Of a stretch of 64,000 bases of DNA, positions 54,510 through 62,310 are shown one piece after another (within the stretch, counting starts at the first letter, position 1; every line of letters begins with the position of its first letter). The position numbers were made by a program, and so were the translations under genes. Source of the stretch: Micropruina sp. (GTDB taxonomy: Bacteria; Actinomycetota; Actinomycetes; Propionibacteriales; Propionibacteriaceae); NCBI GenBank assembly GCA_016711105.1, contig JADJTO010000033.1:70018-134017 (forward strand), written 5' to 3'. The notes under the pieces are model-generated. The model did not search any database. It saw only the letters and a program-made list of their open reading frames with translations, and had not been told where the DNA came from.

Positions 54510-55720
54510 CGCTGCGCCGGAGGGCCAAGCTGGCGTTGATCGTCGCCGATTGGGCACACGTCCTGGCTCGTCAGGCCGCGGTCGTGATCGACCGCACGCC
54601 TGCGAGTGCGCTCCGCGTCGAGGGCGGCGCACCAGGGTGTCGGGCGCCGATCGTCCTGCTTCCCGGCATCTGGGAGCCCTGGCGCTTGCTGCTCCCGCTC
54701 GGCCGCTTTCTGGCGGGGGCCGGGCACCCCGTCCACGTGGTGGAAGGCTTGGGCTGGAACGGCCGCGAGTTGGACGCGTCGGCCGAGATCGTGGCTACCT
54801 ACCTGGCTGAGCACCACCTGCGCGGGGTGTTCCTGGTGGCCCATTCCAAGGGTGGACTGATCGGCAAACGGGTGATGGTGGACGCGGACGCGGGGCCGCG
54901 AGTGCGGGGCATGATCGCCCTCTGTTCGCCCTTCGGCGGGTCCTCGTTGAGTCTTCCGCTCCTTCGCCGCTCGCCGCTGGGACTGTTCGCCCCGTCCGGG
55001 CTCGCGATCGCTGCGCTGGCGAGCGAGCGTGAGGTGAACGGCCGAGTGGTCTCGCTCGCTTCGGCGTGGGACGAGATGATCCCGGAGGGGTCGACGCTGC
55101 CCGGAGGCCGTAACCTTGCTCTGGATTTGGCGGGGCACTTCCGTCCCTTGGCGGACGCCGGGGTGCACGAGTTGGTCCACCGCCAGCTGCACGAGTTGAT
55201 CGAAAGTGAGCCACCCATGGAACTGACCGCCATCGCCGCGGTGGGGCGCAACGGCGCCATCGGCATCCGGGGTGACGTGCCCTGGCACATCCCCGAGGAC
55301 TGGCGGCGGTTCAAAGCGGTCACCATGGGCGGTTCGCTGATCATGGGCCGCAAGACGTTCGAACTGATCGGCGCCCCGCTGCCCGGACGCACCTCGATCG
55401 TGGTCAGCCGCAGCCCTCGCGAGCCCGCGGCTGCCTCCCCGGTCACCGCGGAGCCCAACCAGACCCGGGTGATCTGGGTGACCTCCCTGGACGAGGCGAT
55501 CGCGGCGGCCGACTCGAGCCGTCCGATCTGGGTGGCCGGCGGTGCCGAGATCTACCGGCTGGCCTGGGATCGGCTGACTGGCCTCGACATCTGCGAGGTG
55601 GACCAAGAGCCCGAGGCCGACACCTTCTTCCCCGCGATCACCGACGAGGAGTGGGTCGAAACGTCACGCGAGCAGCGTGAGGGTTACGCCTTCGTCCGCT
55701 ACCAGCGCCGGGTGAGCTGA
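54506..55720 (+). CDS. folA: Lipase/esterase-like domain fused to dihydrofolate reductase
   Basis: One frame of 404 residues. Residues 1-237 are an alpha/beta hydrolase of the lipase type (IVLLPGIWEPWRLL, LVAHSKGGLIGKRV with Ser nucleophile). Residues 238-404 (Met codon at 55217) are a complete DHFR: LTAIAAVGRNGAIG, VPWHIPEDWRRFKAVTMGG, LIMGRKTF and VAGGAEIYRLA. DHFR reduces dihydrofolate and pairs with ThyA. The link ESEPPMELTA has no spacer. A lost stop by sequencing error is possible; DHFR could also start at the internal ATG. Confidence 0.82.
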   Translation: MTLRRRAKLALIVADWAHVLARQAAVVIDRTPASALRVEGGAPGCRAPIVLLPGIWEPWRLLLPLGRFLAGAGHPVHVVEGLGWNGRELDASAEIVATYLAEHHLRGVFLVAHSKGGLIGKRVMVDADAGPRVRGMIALCSPFGGSSLSLPLLRRSPLGLFAPSGLAIAALASEREVNGRVVSLASAWDEMIPEGSTLPGGRNLALDLAGHFRPLADAGVHELVHRQLHELIESEPPMELTAIAAVGRNGAIGIRGDVPWHIPEDWRRFKAVTMGGSLIMGRKTFELIGAPLPGRTSIVVSRSPREPAAASPVTAEPNQTRVIWVTSLDEAIAAADSSRPIWVAGGAEIYRLAWDRLTGLDICEVDQEPEADTFFPAITDEEWVETSREQREGYAFVRYQRRVS

Positions 55721-55753
55721 GCGTGGCCGGGGGCCGCGCAGGAGGGTGAGCTG

Positions 55754-57106
55754 ATGCGGTCGGTGGCCTCGATCCTGCACGTCGACCTAGACGCGTTCTT
55801 CGCCGCCGCCGAGCAGCGGGACAAGCCGTCGCTGCGCGGTAAGCCGGTGATCGTCGGCGGGGTCGGGCAGCGCGGCGTCGTGTCCACCGCGTCCTATGAG
55901 GCCCGACGCTTCGGCGTCCATTCGGCGATGCCGATGCACGAGGCGCGACGCAAATGCCCGCACGCCGCCGTCCTCACCGGACGGTTCGACGTCTACCGGC
56001 GCGACAGCACGGTCGTGATGGGGCTGCTGCGCGAGCTGTCCCCGCTGGTGGAACCGCTGTCGCTGGACGAGGCCTTCGTCGACCTGGCCGGCGGCGGGTT
56101 CACCGCGTTCGAGTCGGACGCCTTGACCGCGCTGGCCGAAGACCTGCGGGCTCGGCTGCGCGTGGCGACTGGGGGCCTCACCGCATCGGTGGGGATGGGG
56201 TCGTCCAAGTTCATCGCGAAGGTGGCCTCTGAACTGGCGAAACCGGACGGCATCCGCGTGATCGAGCCGGGCACCGAGGTGGCGGTGATCGCGCCGCTGT
56301 CGGCCCGGGCGATTCCGGGGGTGGGGCCGGTGACCATGGAAAAGCTGGCCCGGCTGGGCGTGAAGACGGTCGCCGATCTGCAGCAGCTGTCGCTGAAGGA
56401 ACTGGTTCGCGAGCTGGGGCGGGCCGGCGGGGAGGGGCTGCACGAGTTGGCCTTCGCTCGCGATGATCGTCCGGTCGAGCCCGAGCGGGAAACCAAGTCG
56501 ATCTCGGTGGAGGACACGTTCGAGCACGACATCACCGATGTCGGTGAACTGCTCCGGATGATCGAGCGCGACGCGGCGAGCTTGGCCGCTCGGGTCGCCG
56601 CTCCGGGGTTGTTCGCCCGGACGATCAGCCTCAAAGTGCGCTACCCCGACTTCACCACCCTGACTCGCTCCCGAACGCTAGAGGGCGCCACGGATCGGGC
56701 TGAGGTGATCGCCCGGGTGGCGAAGGGACTGTTCGAGGGCCTGGAACTTGGGGCGGGCATCCGGCTGCTGGGCGTGGGCGTCTCGGGCTTCACCCAAGCC
56801 GCGCAGGAGGCGTTGTTCGACCCCGATCAGGCGTTGGGGCCGGTCTCCTCCGAAAGGTTTGCGTCGCCGACCACCGACTCGGCTGCGGAGACCGCCGAGG
56901 GTCGGGAAGTCACCCGCTGGCGTCCGGGCGAGGACGTGTCCCACGCCACGCACGGAGCCGGCTGGGTCTGGGGCGCCGGGTTGGGCAAGGTCACCGTCCG
57001 CTTCGAGACCGCCCAGACCGGGCCCGGGCCGGTGCGGACGTTCCCCGCCGACGACCCGGAGTTGAGCCGCCGACCGGTGAGCGACGAGGAGGCGGCGGGC
57101 CTCTAG
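55754..57106 (+). CDS. dinB: DNA polymerase IV
   Basis: A 450-residue Y-family polymerase for lesion bypass. ILHVDLDAFFAAAEQRDKPSLR, SYEARRFGVHSAMP, LSLDEAFVDLAG and IPGVGPVTMEKLARLGVKTV are conserved. A C-terminal addition of about 90 residues contains THGAGWVWGAGLGKVTVRFET, found in actinobacterial DinB. ATG at 55754. Confidence 0.92.
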   Translation: MRSVASILHVDLDAFFAAAEQRDKPSLRGKPVIVGGVGQRGVVSTASYEARRFGVHSAMPMHEARRKCPHAAVLTGRFDVYRRDSTVVMGLLRELSPLVEPLSLDEAFVDLAGGGFTAFESDALTALAEDLRARLRVATGGLTASVGMGSSKFIAKVASELAKPDGIRVIEPGTEVAVIAPLSARAIPGVGPVTMEKLARLGVKTVADLQQLSLKELVRELGRAGGEGLHELAFARDDRPVEPERETKSISVEDTFEHDITDVGELLRMIERDAASLAARVAAPGLFARTISLKVRYPDFTTLTRSRTLEGATDRAEVIARVAKGLFEGLELGAGIRLLGVGVSGFTQAAQEALFDPDQALGPVSSERFASPTTDSAAETAEGREVTRWRPGEDVSHATHGAGWVWGAGLGKVTVRFETAQTGPGPVRTFPADDPELSRRPVSDEEAAGL

Positions 57107-57123
57107 ACTTGGCGGGTCGCTCG

Positions 57124-57205
57124 GCCGGAGTGGTGGAATTGGTAGACACGCAGGATTTAGGTTCCTGTGCCGAAAGGTGTGAGGGTTCAAGTCCCTTCTC
57201 CGGCA
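57124..57205 (+). tRNA. tRNA-Leu (anticodon TAG)
   Basis: Acceptor stem GCCGGAG (57124-57130) pairs with CTCCGGC (57198-57204), discriminator A at 57205. D-arm, anticodon loop TTTAGGT with anticodon TAG, long variable arm and GGGTTCAAGTCCC T-arm are visible. The 3' CCA is not encoded (the genomic text reads ACCC). Length 82 nt, typical of class II tRNA. Confidence 0.95.
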
Positions 57206-57368
57206 CCCATCAAGCCCTGAGGGATGCCTACGTCTTGAGGGCATGGGTACTCCTTTGCCTTCCAGAGAGACGATTCGGAGGGCCTTCGGCGAACAGACCA
57301 AGCGGCAGACGAGCGGATTCCCGTGCGCCCTTGACCTGCTCTTGCCAGCAAGTTAACTTGGATGCGTG

Positions 57369-57596
57369 ATGGAGGAACCAGTCATCGCCCCGTCCGCGCT
57401 TAAGCACGGACTTGACGAGGCGGAGATCCTTCATGCCTACCGAAACCCGATCCGGATCTGGGACCTCGGAGACGGGTTCACGATGATCGTGGGCCCCAAC
57501 GAGTCCGCGATCTTCCTGGAAGTCGGATACGTCGATGGCGATCGAGCACACGTCATCGTCCACGCCATGAAAGCACGCGACAAGTTCCTGAGGTGA
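57369..57596 (+). CDS. Putative small toxin-like protein
   Basis: A 75-residue protein with HGLDEAEILHAYRNPIRIWDLG, MIVGPNESAIFLEVG and VIVHAMKARDKFLR. I recall this as a small family in actinobacteria, often paired with the gene that follows; a toxin role is inference from that pairing and from its compact beta-rich fold resembling BrnT/DUF4258. GTG at 57366 and ATG at 57369 are both possible starts. It overlaps the next gene by 4 nt. Confidence 0.6.
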   Translation: MEEPVIAPSALKHGLDEAEILHAYRNPIRIWDLGDGFTMIVGPNESAIFLEVGYVDGDRAHVIVHAMKARDKFLR

Positions 57597-57871
57597 ATAC
57601 GATGCCGCGCACTGTTGACGAAATCCTGCAGCACGCCGACGAGCTGGCGGCGCGCTTCGAGTCCTACGAACCCAACCCAGCCGACGAACTCGACACCGGT
57701 GCCGTTGCCCTCCTACGTGCGGCGGTGGCGGAACGATCCCAAGCCGAAAGGCACCTGATCGAGGCCATCCGCAAGGCCCGAGAGGCTGGCCTGCCCTGGT
57801 CAACGATCGGCACGTTCGTCGGCACTAGCGGCGAGGCCGCCCGCCAGCGCTACGCGAACAAGGTCGCCTGA
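57593..57871 (+). CDS. Putative antitoxin-like partner protein
   Basis: A 92-residue protein. The N-terminal half is acidic with helical ILQHADELAARFESYEP; the C-terminal half IRKAREAGLPWSTIGTFVGTSGEAARQRYANKV looks like a helix-turn-helix. The 4-nt overlap with the upstream small gene suggests a two-gene toxin-antitoxin unit, but no target is known. GTG at 57593 or ATG at 57602. Confidence 0.6.
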   Translation: MNTMPRTVDEILQHADELAARFESYEPNPADELDTGAVALLRAAVAERSQAERHLIEAIRKAREAGLPWSTIGTFVGTSGEAARQRYANKVA

Positions 57872-58194
57872 CGACGCCCCCAGCGAGGCAGTTCCGGCGG
57901 TCGGTTGGCCTCGACGTCAAGGGAGAAGCTGCAACTCCTGTCAGTAGGCCGGATGGGCACGGAGTTCGGGGGTCCGCTGGGGGTTGGTGGACACCATGCC
58001 GCGATTCTTCATGCTGTCCGTCAGGCGATCACTGATTCAGGTTGGTCGCAGTTTCGGGCCCTGATCGGGCCCGTGCTTGACGATTGAGGGCCTCAGCCGG
58101 AGGGAGCCGTCGACGGCCACGCAGCTGATTCGGCCTGACGCCAAGCATCGTGGTTCGGCAGCTGGCTCTGGGACCCGGAAGGCCACATCGCCGG
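57872..58194. other. No gene recognised
   Basis: A 323-bp stretch without a convincing frame. A 60-codon open frame from 57905 has no recognisable domain. Probably decayed accessory DNA. Confidence 0.4.
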
Positions 58195-58520
58195 CTAGTC
58201 GGCGCTCTGGAGGAAGAATTGGTCGTCCCCGAACACGGCCCAGATCTGCAGGTGTCCGCCGAGGGCCTGGACGTAGCGGGCGATGACATCGACGGTTGAG
58301 ACCTCGCCGCGTTCGATCTGGGAGACCCTGCTCGTGGTAACGCCCATCCGGTCGGCGATCTCGGTCTGGGTCAGGCCGAGGCTGGTGCGTCGTTCCGCCA
58401 GCCGATGGGCGTCGATGAGGATCGCCGAACGCCACGGATCGAACACGAACAGGATCCGAACCTCGTGAGGCCGATGGGCAGCCGCGAACTGCGGATTCCG
58501 GAACGCGGCCGCGGAGCCAT
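58195..58520 (-). pseudogene. Fusion relic of a HigB-like toxin and its XRE antitoxin
   Basis: Read on the minus strand, the end of a Gp49/HigB-type toxin (EVRILFVFDPWRSAIL; the family has VRILFAFDPWRSAILLVAGDK) runs in frame into an antitoxin missing its N-terminus (HRLAERRTSLGLTQTEIADRMGVTTSRVSQIE...VSTVDVIARYVQALGGHLQI). A GTG at 58446 gives 83 residues. The rest of the toxin and the start of the antitoxin seem deleted. The HTH itself is intact, so the product might still bind DNA. Confidence 0.65.
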
Positions 58521-58544
58521 CCCCGCATGGCCGATCGCTGGACG

Positions 58545-60455
58545 TCAGCTGCGGAGCAGACTGACCAGTGCACCCATGAAGCTGTCGAAATCGGAGCTCT
58601 GCTTGAGGAGAGCCGTGATGTTCGAACTGTCGGACAGCAACCTTGTGATCTCATCGAGCACATCCCGGAATGTCTGGCGGCCGTCAGGGCTAAGTGCGAA
58701 GAGGAACACAAGCCTCACGGCTGAGTTGCCCCACGGAATTCCCCGCTCACAAACGAGCACCGCGATGCCGGTCGCCTTGGCGTCCATGTACATGGAGTGG
58801 GGGATCGCGAATTCGCCGCCGAAAGACGTCGGTGACCGGTGTTCGCGGTCCAGCACGTCGTCGTAGAAGGAGGCGTGGACGTAGCCTGCCGTCGTGAGTG
58901 CTTGGCACATTCTTGCTAGGGCAACCTCCTTTGACTCAACCGTGTCGACCTTGAAGTACGCCGTGGGGTCGATCAGGGTGGTCAGTATGGTGCGGAGTCG
59001 GCGTCTCGCGTTGCGCTCCCGTTCGCGGCGAACGTAGGCAAGCAGGTGATCGATGTCCTTGGTCCTCAGGAAGAGCCCGATGAGGACGACCGGCGCCGAT
59101 GCGCGCTCACCGAGTTCGACGCACGACACGATGAGATCGCTGGTTACCCCGGTCGGGTCGAAGTCGATCCTCGTCACCAGGTCCTCGACGACGGCCTGCC
59201 CTCGCAGCGTGTCCGAGATCTGTCGGCTGAGGTTCTCCGCCATTCCGTAGTAGCGGGGCACAACGAGCGTGATGGTAATCAGGTCGCGCTGCTCAAGGTA
59301 GCGAAGGTACTGCATCCCCATGTGAAAGGTCAGGTAGTCGAGTTCGCCGGCAGTGACCGCGATGCCGAGGCGTCGCTCGAGCCGGCCAGCGAAATAGAGG
59401 GCGAGGTCGTGGACGAGCGGGTGGTTGTTCCTGAATTCGTCGCCGAGTGGGTTGCCCAGCGATACACCGGATCGCGACCGTGCCACCAGACCTTGAACGT
59501 GCAGCGCCAGGTTGAGCAACATCGTGCGGTCGGCCGGGCCGAGCAGGTAGGCCTCGGACACATCGTCCATGATCTCCGCCACTAACAATCGCATATTGGG
59601 GTCGACGACCCGCTCGGCTGCGTCCGGCCCTGCGCCGCGAATGGCGCGCACGGCCACAACGCCGTAGACGCCTGCGACTTCCGATGGTGGCAGGGTTACC
59701 CCGTAGCGATCGCTCACCAGGGTGGTGAGGCGTTCCGTGAGGGCGAGCACCAGCGGGTCCCGGTCTGAGGTCGTCCACTCGTCGCCCGAAACGACGTTGC
59801 CTTCCTGAACGCGGTCCACGGTGACGGTCAGGTGAACGATCAAGTCGCTGAGAGCGAACTCGTTGAACTCCAGCCCGGACTGGCCGATTGCGGTGGCGAC
59901 CTCCTCCCGGAGGGCCTTCACGTCGTAGCGCTCGTATTCGGAGCTGAACGCCTGCCAGGTCGCCGGTACCAGGCCCCTGGTGGAGGTCTGGAGCAACTGC
60001 CGCACCAGCCTCCGACGCGATCGCTCCGAACCAGACAACCCGGATCAGGTCGTGGTCCTCTGGAGAGCCAGGTCGTGCTGTCGTAGCAGGTCCCTGGCTC
60101 TGGTCAGGTCTGACTCCAGAGTCGACTCGCTGATCGCCAGCTCTTCTGCGAGGTTGAAGATGCTGATCGGCCCCTCGCGTTTCGCCAACTCGCGGGCAAT
60201 GTACCCCAAACGCTTGTCCGGAGTGTCAGGTGCGTTGAGCTTGGCAGGATGCCTGAAGGATTCGAACGCATGACGGTCAAGTTCGTAGCCGCGATGACTT
60301 GCGAGAATCACGACAGACTGCTTGTTGATTTCTCGGACGTAGGTTCTGACGGTCCGGCTGGAAAGGTTCAGATGAACGGCGAGATCATCCCCGGACAGCG
60401 GTCGCTGTGAGCGAAGCAGGGCCTCAAGGAGGGCTTGGCGCTTGTCCTGAGGCAT
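58545..60455 (-). pseudogene. BglG/MtlR-type PTS regulator with HTH, PRD, EIIB-like and EIIA domains; interrupted by an in-frame stop
   Basis: From ATG 60455: an HTH_11 domain (MPQDKRQALLEALLRS, LNLSSRTVRTYVREIN), a second Mga-like HTH (FNLAEELAISESTLESDL), then a TGA (60045-60047). In the same frame the protein goes on (SGSERSRRRLVRQLL) with two PRD domains, an EIIB-like region and a C-terminal EIIA-type domain (phospho-His in GEFAIPHSM). Total about 636 residues. Two opposite 1-nt errors near 60040-60060 would turn TTT-stop-SG into DHDLIR and restore a smooth protein. It would activate the PTS genes beside it in response to sugar. Confidence 0.8.
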
Positions 60456-60483
60456 CCGATGTCCGCCTGTGAGGGGGGAGCGG

Positions 60484-60777
60484 TCAGGGAAGCAGGCTGC
60501 GGGCCTGCTCCATCGCCGCGGGGCCGTTCATCATGCCGTAGACACGCATGTCGATGACAGCCACCGGAATCCCCTTGGGCTTGGCGATGTCCTCAACGTC
60601 CTTGAGCTTGAACTTGATCTGGGGGCCGAGCAAGACCACGTCGAAACGGTCGATCTCGCTGAGGAGCTCAGAGATCGGGAACGCCTCTACCGCGTCACCG
60701 GGTTGGGCGCTCTTCATCATGGCGTTGGTGAGCAGGCTGGTGGACATGCCTGCGGCGCAGACGAGCAAAACCTTCAT
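60484..60777 (-). CDS. PTS system, lactose/cellobiose-family EIIB
   Basis: A 97-residue EIIB. The phosphocysteine is in LLVCAAGMSTSLLT (Cys8), followed by FDVVLLGPQIKFKLKD and VIDMRVYGMMNG. It takes phosphate from EIIA and gives it to sugar at EIIC. ATG at 60777 begins MKVLLV; the reading frame extends upstream but without family similarity. The EIIA gene is 32 nt upstream. Confidence 0.9.
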   Translation of the reverse strand: MKVLLVCAAGMSTSLLTNAMMKSAQPGDAVEAFPISELLSEIDRFDVVLLGPQIKFKLKDVEDIAKPKGIPVAVIDMRVYGMMNGPAAMEQARSLLP

Positions 60778-60809
60778 TGTGTAATACCTCCTGGAGTTGG
60801 GGTTGGGGT

Positions 60810-61133
60810 TCAAGCTGCCGGGGACATGAGGCGTTCGTAGAGGTGAACAAACTCGTCGGCAAGGTCACGGACCAGCATCGCGCCGGTGAGGTGGTCCTGC
60901 GCGTGGACGAGGATGATGTTCACCTTGACCGGGTTACCGCGAGCCTCTTCGGTGAGCATCTCGGTCTGGGTGACGTGCGCGGAGTGCAGATCCCTGTCGG
61001 CCTCGGCGAGCAACTCCCTGCTCTTGGGCAGATCGCCCTCGCGGGCGGTCCGGATAGCCAGCATGGCATTCGACTTGGCGTTGCCGGCGTACGAGATCAT
61101 GGTGAATGCGCTCTCGTAGTCCTCTGGATTCAT
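60810..61133 (-). CDS. PTS system, lactose/cellobiose-family EIIA
   Basis: A 107-residue helical EIIA. MISYAGNAKSNAMLAI and the phospho-His region ILVHAQDHLTGAMLVRDLA are typical of the LacF/ChbA family. First gene of the operon EIIA-EIIB-regulator on the minus strand; the EIIC gene is divergent at 63879 behind the IS element. Confidence 0.9.
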   Translation of the reverse strand: MNPEDYESAFTMISYAGNAKSNAMLAIRTAREGDLPKSRELLAEADRDLHSAHVTQTEMLTEEARGNPVKVNIILVHAQDHLTGAMLVRDLADEFVHLYERLMSPAA

Positions 61134-61433
61134 CTGGGTCTCCGATCCCTCGAGGGGTTGCTCTGTTGGTCGCCGACACCACCGCCGGTGTCCGCATCAT
61201 GTTCGACGTGCCTCCAAACCTATGGAGATCCCGGCGCATCCTCCAACACCCTTGCTTCCGCCGCCGCGGAAGTGCCGCGGTGCCTCCGCCATGGCGGAAG
61301 CAATTCTGTTGGCGCGGCCCTCGGCGGGTGAAACAAAGTAGTGCTCGCGAGCTACAGGATGAGTGCATCAACGTCCGATCACTGCCTGGGAATCGCCAAT
61401 AAACGTCAACAGCCGTGTGGGAGAGCCACACGC
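61134..61433. promoter_or_regulatory. Upstream region of the PTS operon with inverted repeats
   Basis: Outer inverted arms TTGCTTCCGCC (61252-61262) and GGCGGAAGCAA (61293-61303) enclose an inner CCGCCATGGCGG palindrome (61286-61297). A GTGTGG...CCACAC hairpin (about 61415-61431) lies at the IS border. The regulator of this locus has HTH domains, so these could be its DNA sites. Before IS insertion this was the divergent EIIA/EIIC control region. Confidence 0.55.
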
Positions 61434-61489
61434 TGTCAATGGCCAGTGGGACTTCCCTGTGGGCGGTCACGTGATGTCCTTGTGGGTGG

Positions 61490-62310
61490 TCACGTGATGT
61501 CCCTGTTGGTGGCCAGCTGATCTCCCTGCCCTGGGTTCAGGTCAGGGATCACGCCCCTTCCGGCGATGGCGTCGGATAGTCGTAGCGAGTTGCCCTCGGT
61601 GATGATGACGTGGGCGTGGTGGAGGAGTCGGTCGACGGCGGCGGTGGCCAGCGTTTTGGGCATGATGGCGTCGAACCCGGAGGGGTGGATGTTGCTGGTG
61701 ACGGCGACGGATCGGCGTTCGTAGGCGGCTTCAACAACGCGATAGAACGCTTCGGCGGCAGCCTGCCCGGCAGGGAGCATGCCGATGTCATCGATCACGA
61801 CGAGATCGGCGCGGGTGATCCGGGCGACGGTGCGGGCGATGCTGCCGTCGGCGTTGGCGCGGGTGACCTGGTTGGTGAGGGATTCCAGGGTGAACCAGGC
61901 GACTTTCAGGTCGTGGTCGATGACCTTGTGGGCGAGGGCTTCGACGAAGTGGGTCTTGCCGGTGCCCGACGGTCCGGCGATGGCCAGATTCTCGTGCCGA
62001 CCGATCCACTCAAGGGTGGCCAGCCCGGTTTGGGTGGCGGGCGGATGGAGGAATCGGACTCCCGCCAGGCTTGGAAGGTTTTCCCGGCGGGCAGGCCGGC
62101 TTGTTTGCGTCGGCTGGTGCGGGTGGCCTGGTCGCGGCCGCGGATCTCTTCGGCGAGCAGGACCCTTACGACTTCGGCGGGGTCCCAGCGTTGCGCCCTG
62201 GCGGTGGCCAGCACGTCGGGGGCTGCTTGGCGTAGGTAGGGCAACCGCATCCTCCGCAGCGCCGCATCGAGGGCCTCTGGCAGGGGTGGCGCGGTGCTGT
62301 CGGTGATCAT
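61490..62310 (-). pseudogene. istB: IS21 helper ATPase IstB, frameshifted
   Basis: Starts MITDSTAPPLPEALDAAL at 62310. The first frame runs through AGKTFQAW, the second from about LPSLAGVRFLHPPA to a stop at 61490. The join is near 62071-62080; one added C gives KTFPSLAGVRF. The AAA+ Walker A motif IAGPSGTGKTHFVEAL and Walker B LVVIDDIGMLP are intact in the second frame. IstB assists IstA in target choice. Confidence 0.85.

Noticed and set aside
57905..58087. 60-codon plus-strand frame
   Set aside because: No similarity, no ribosome-binding site, and atypical composition.
61252..61303. RNA antiterminator (RAT) site for a BglG-type protein
   Set aside because: The local regulator has DNA-binding HTH domains and no CAT RNA-binding domain, and no terminator overlaps the repeats.
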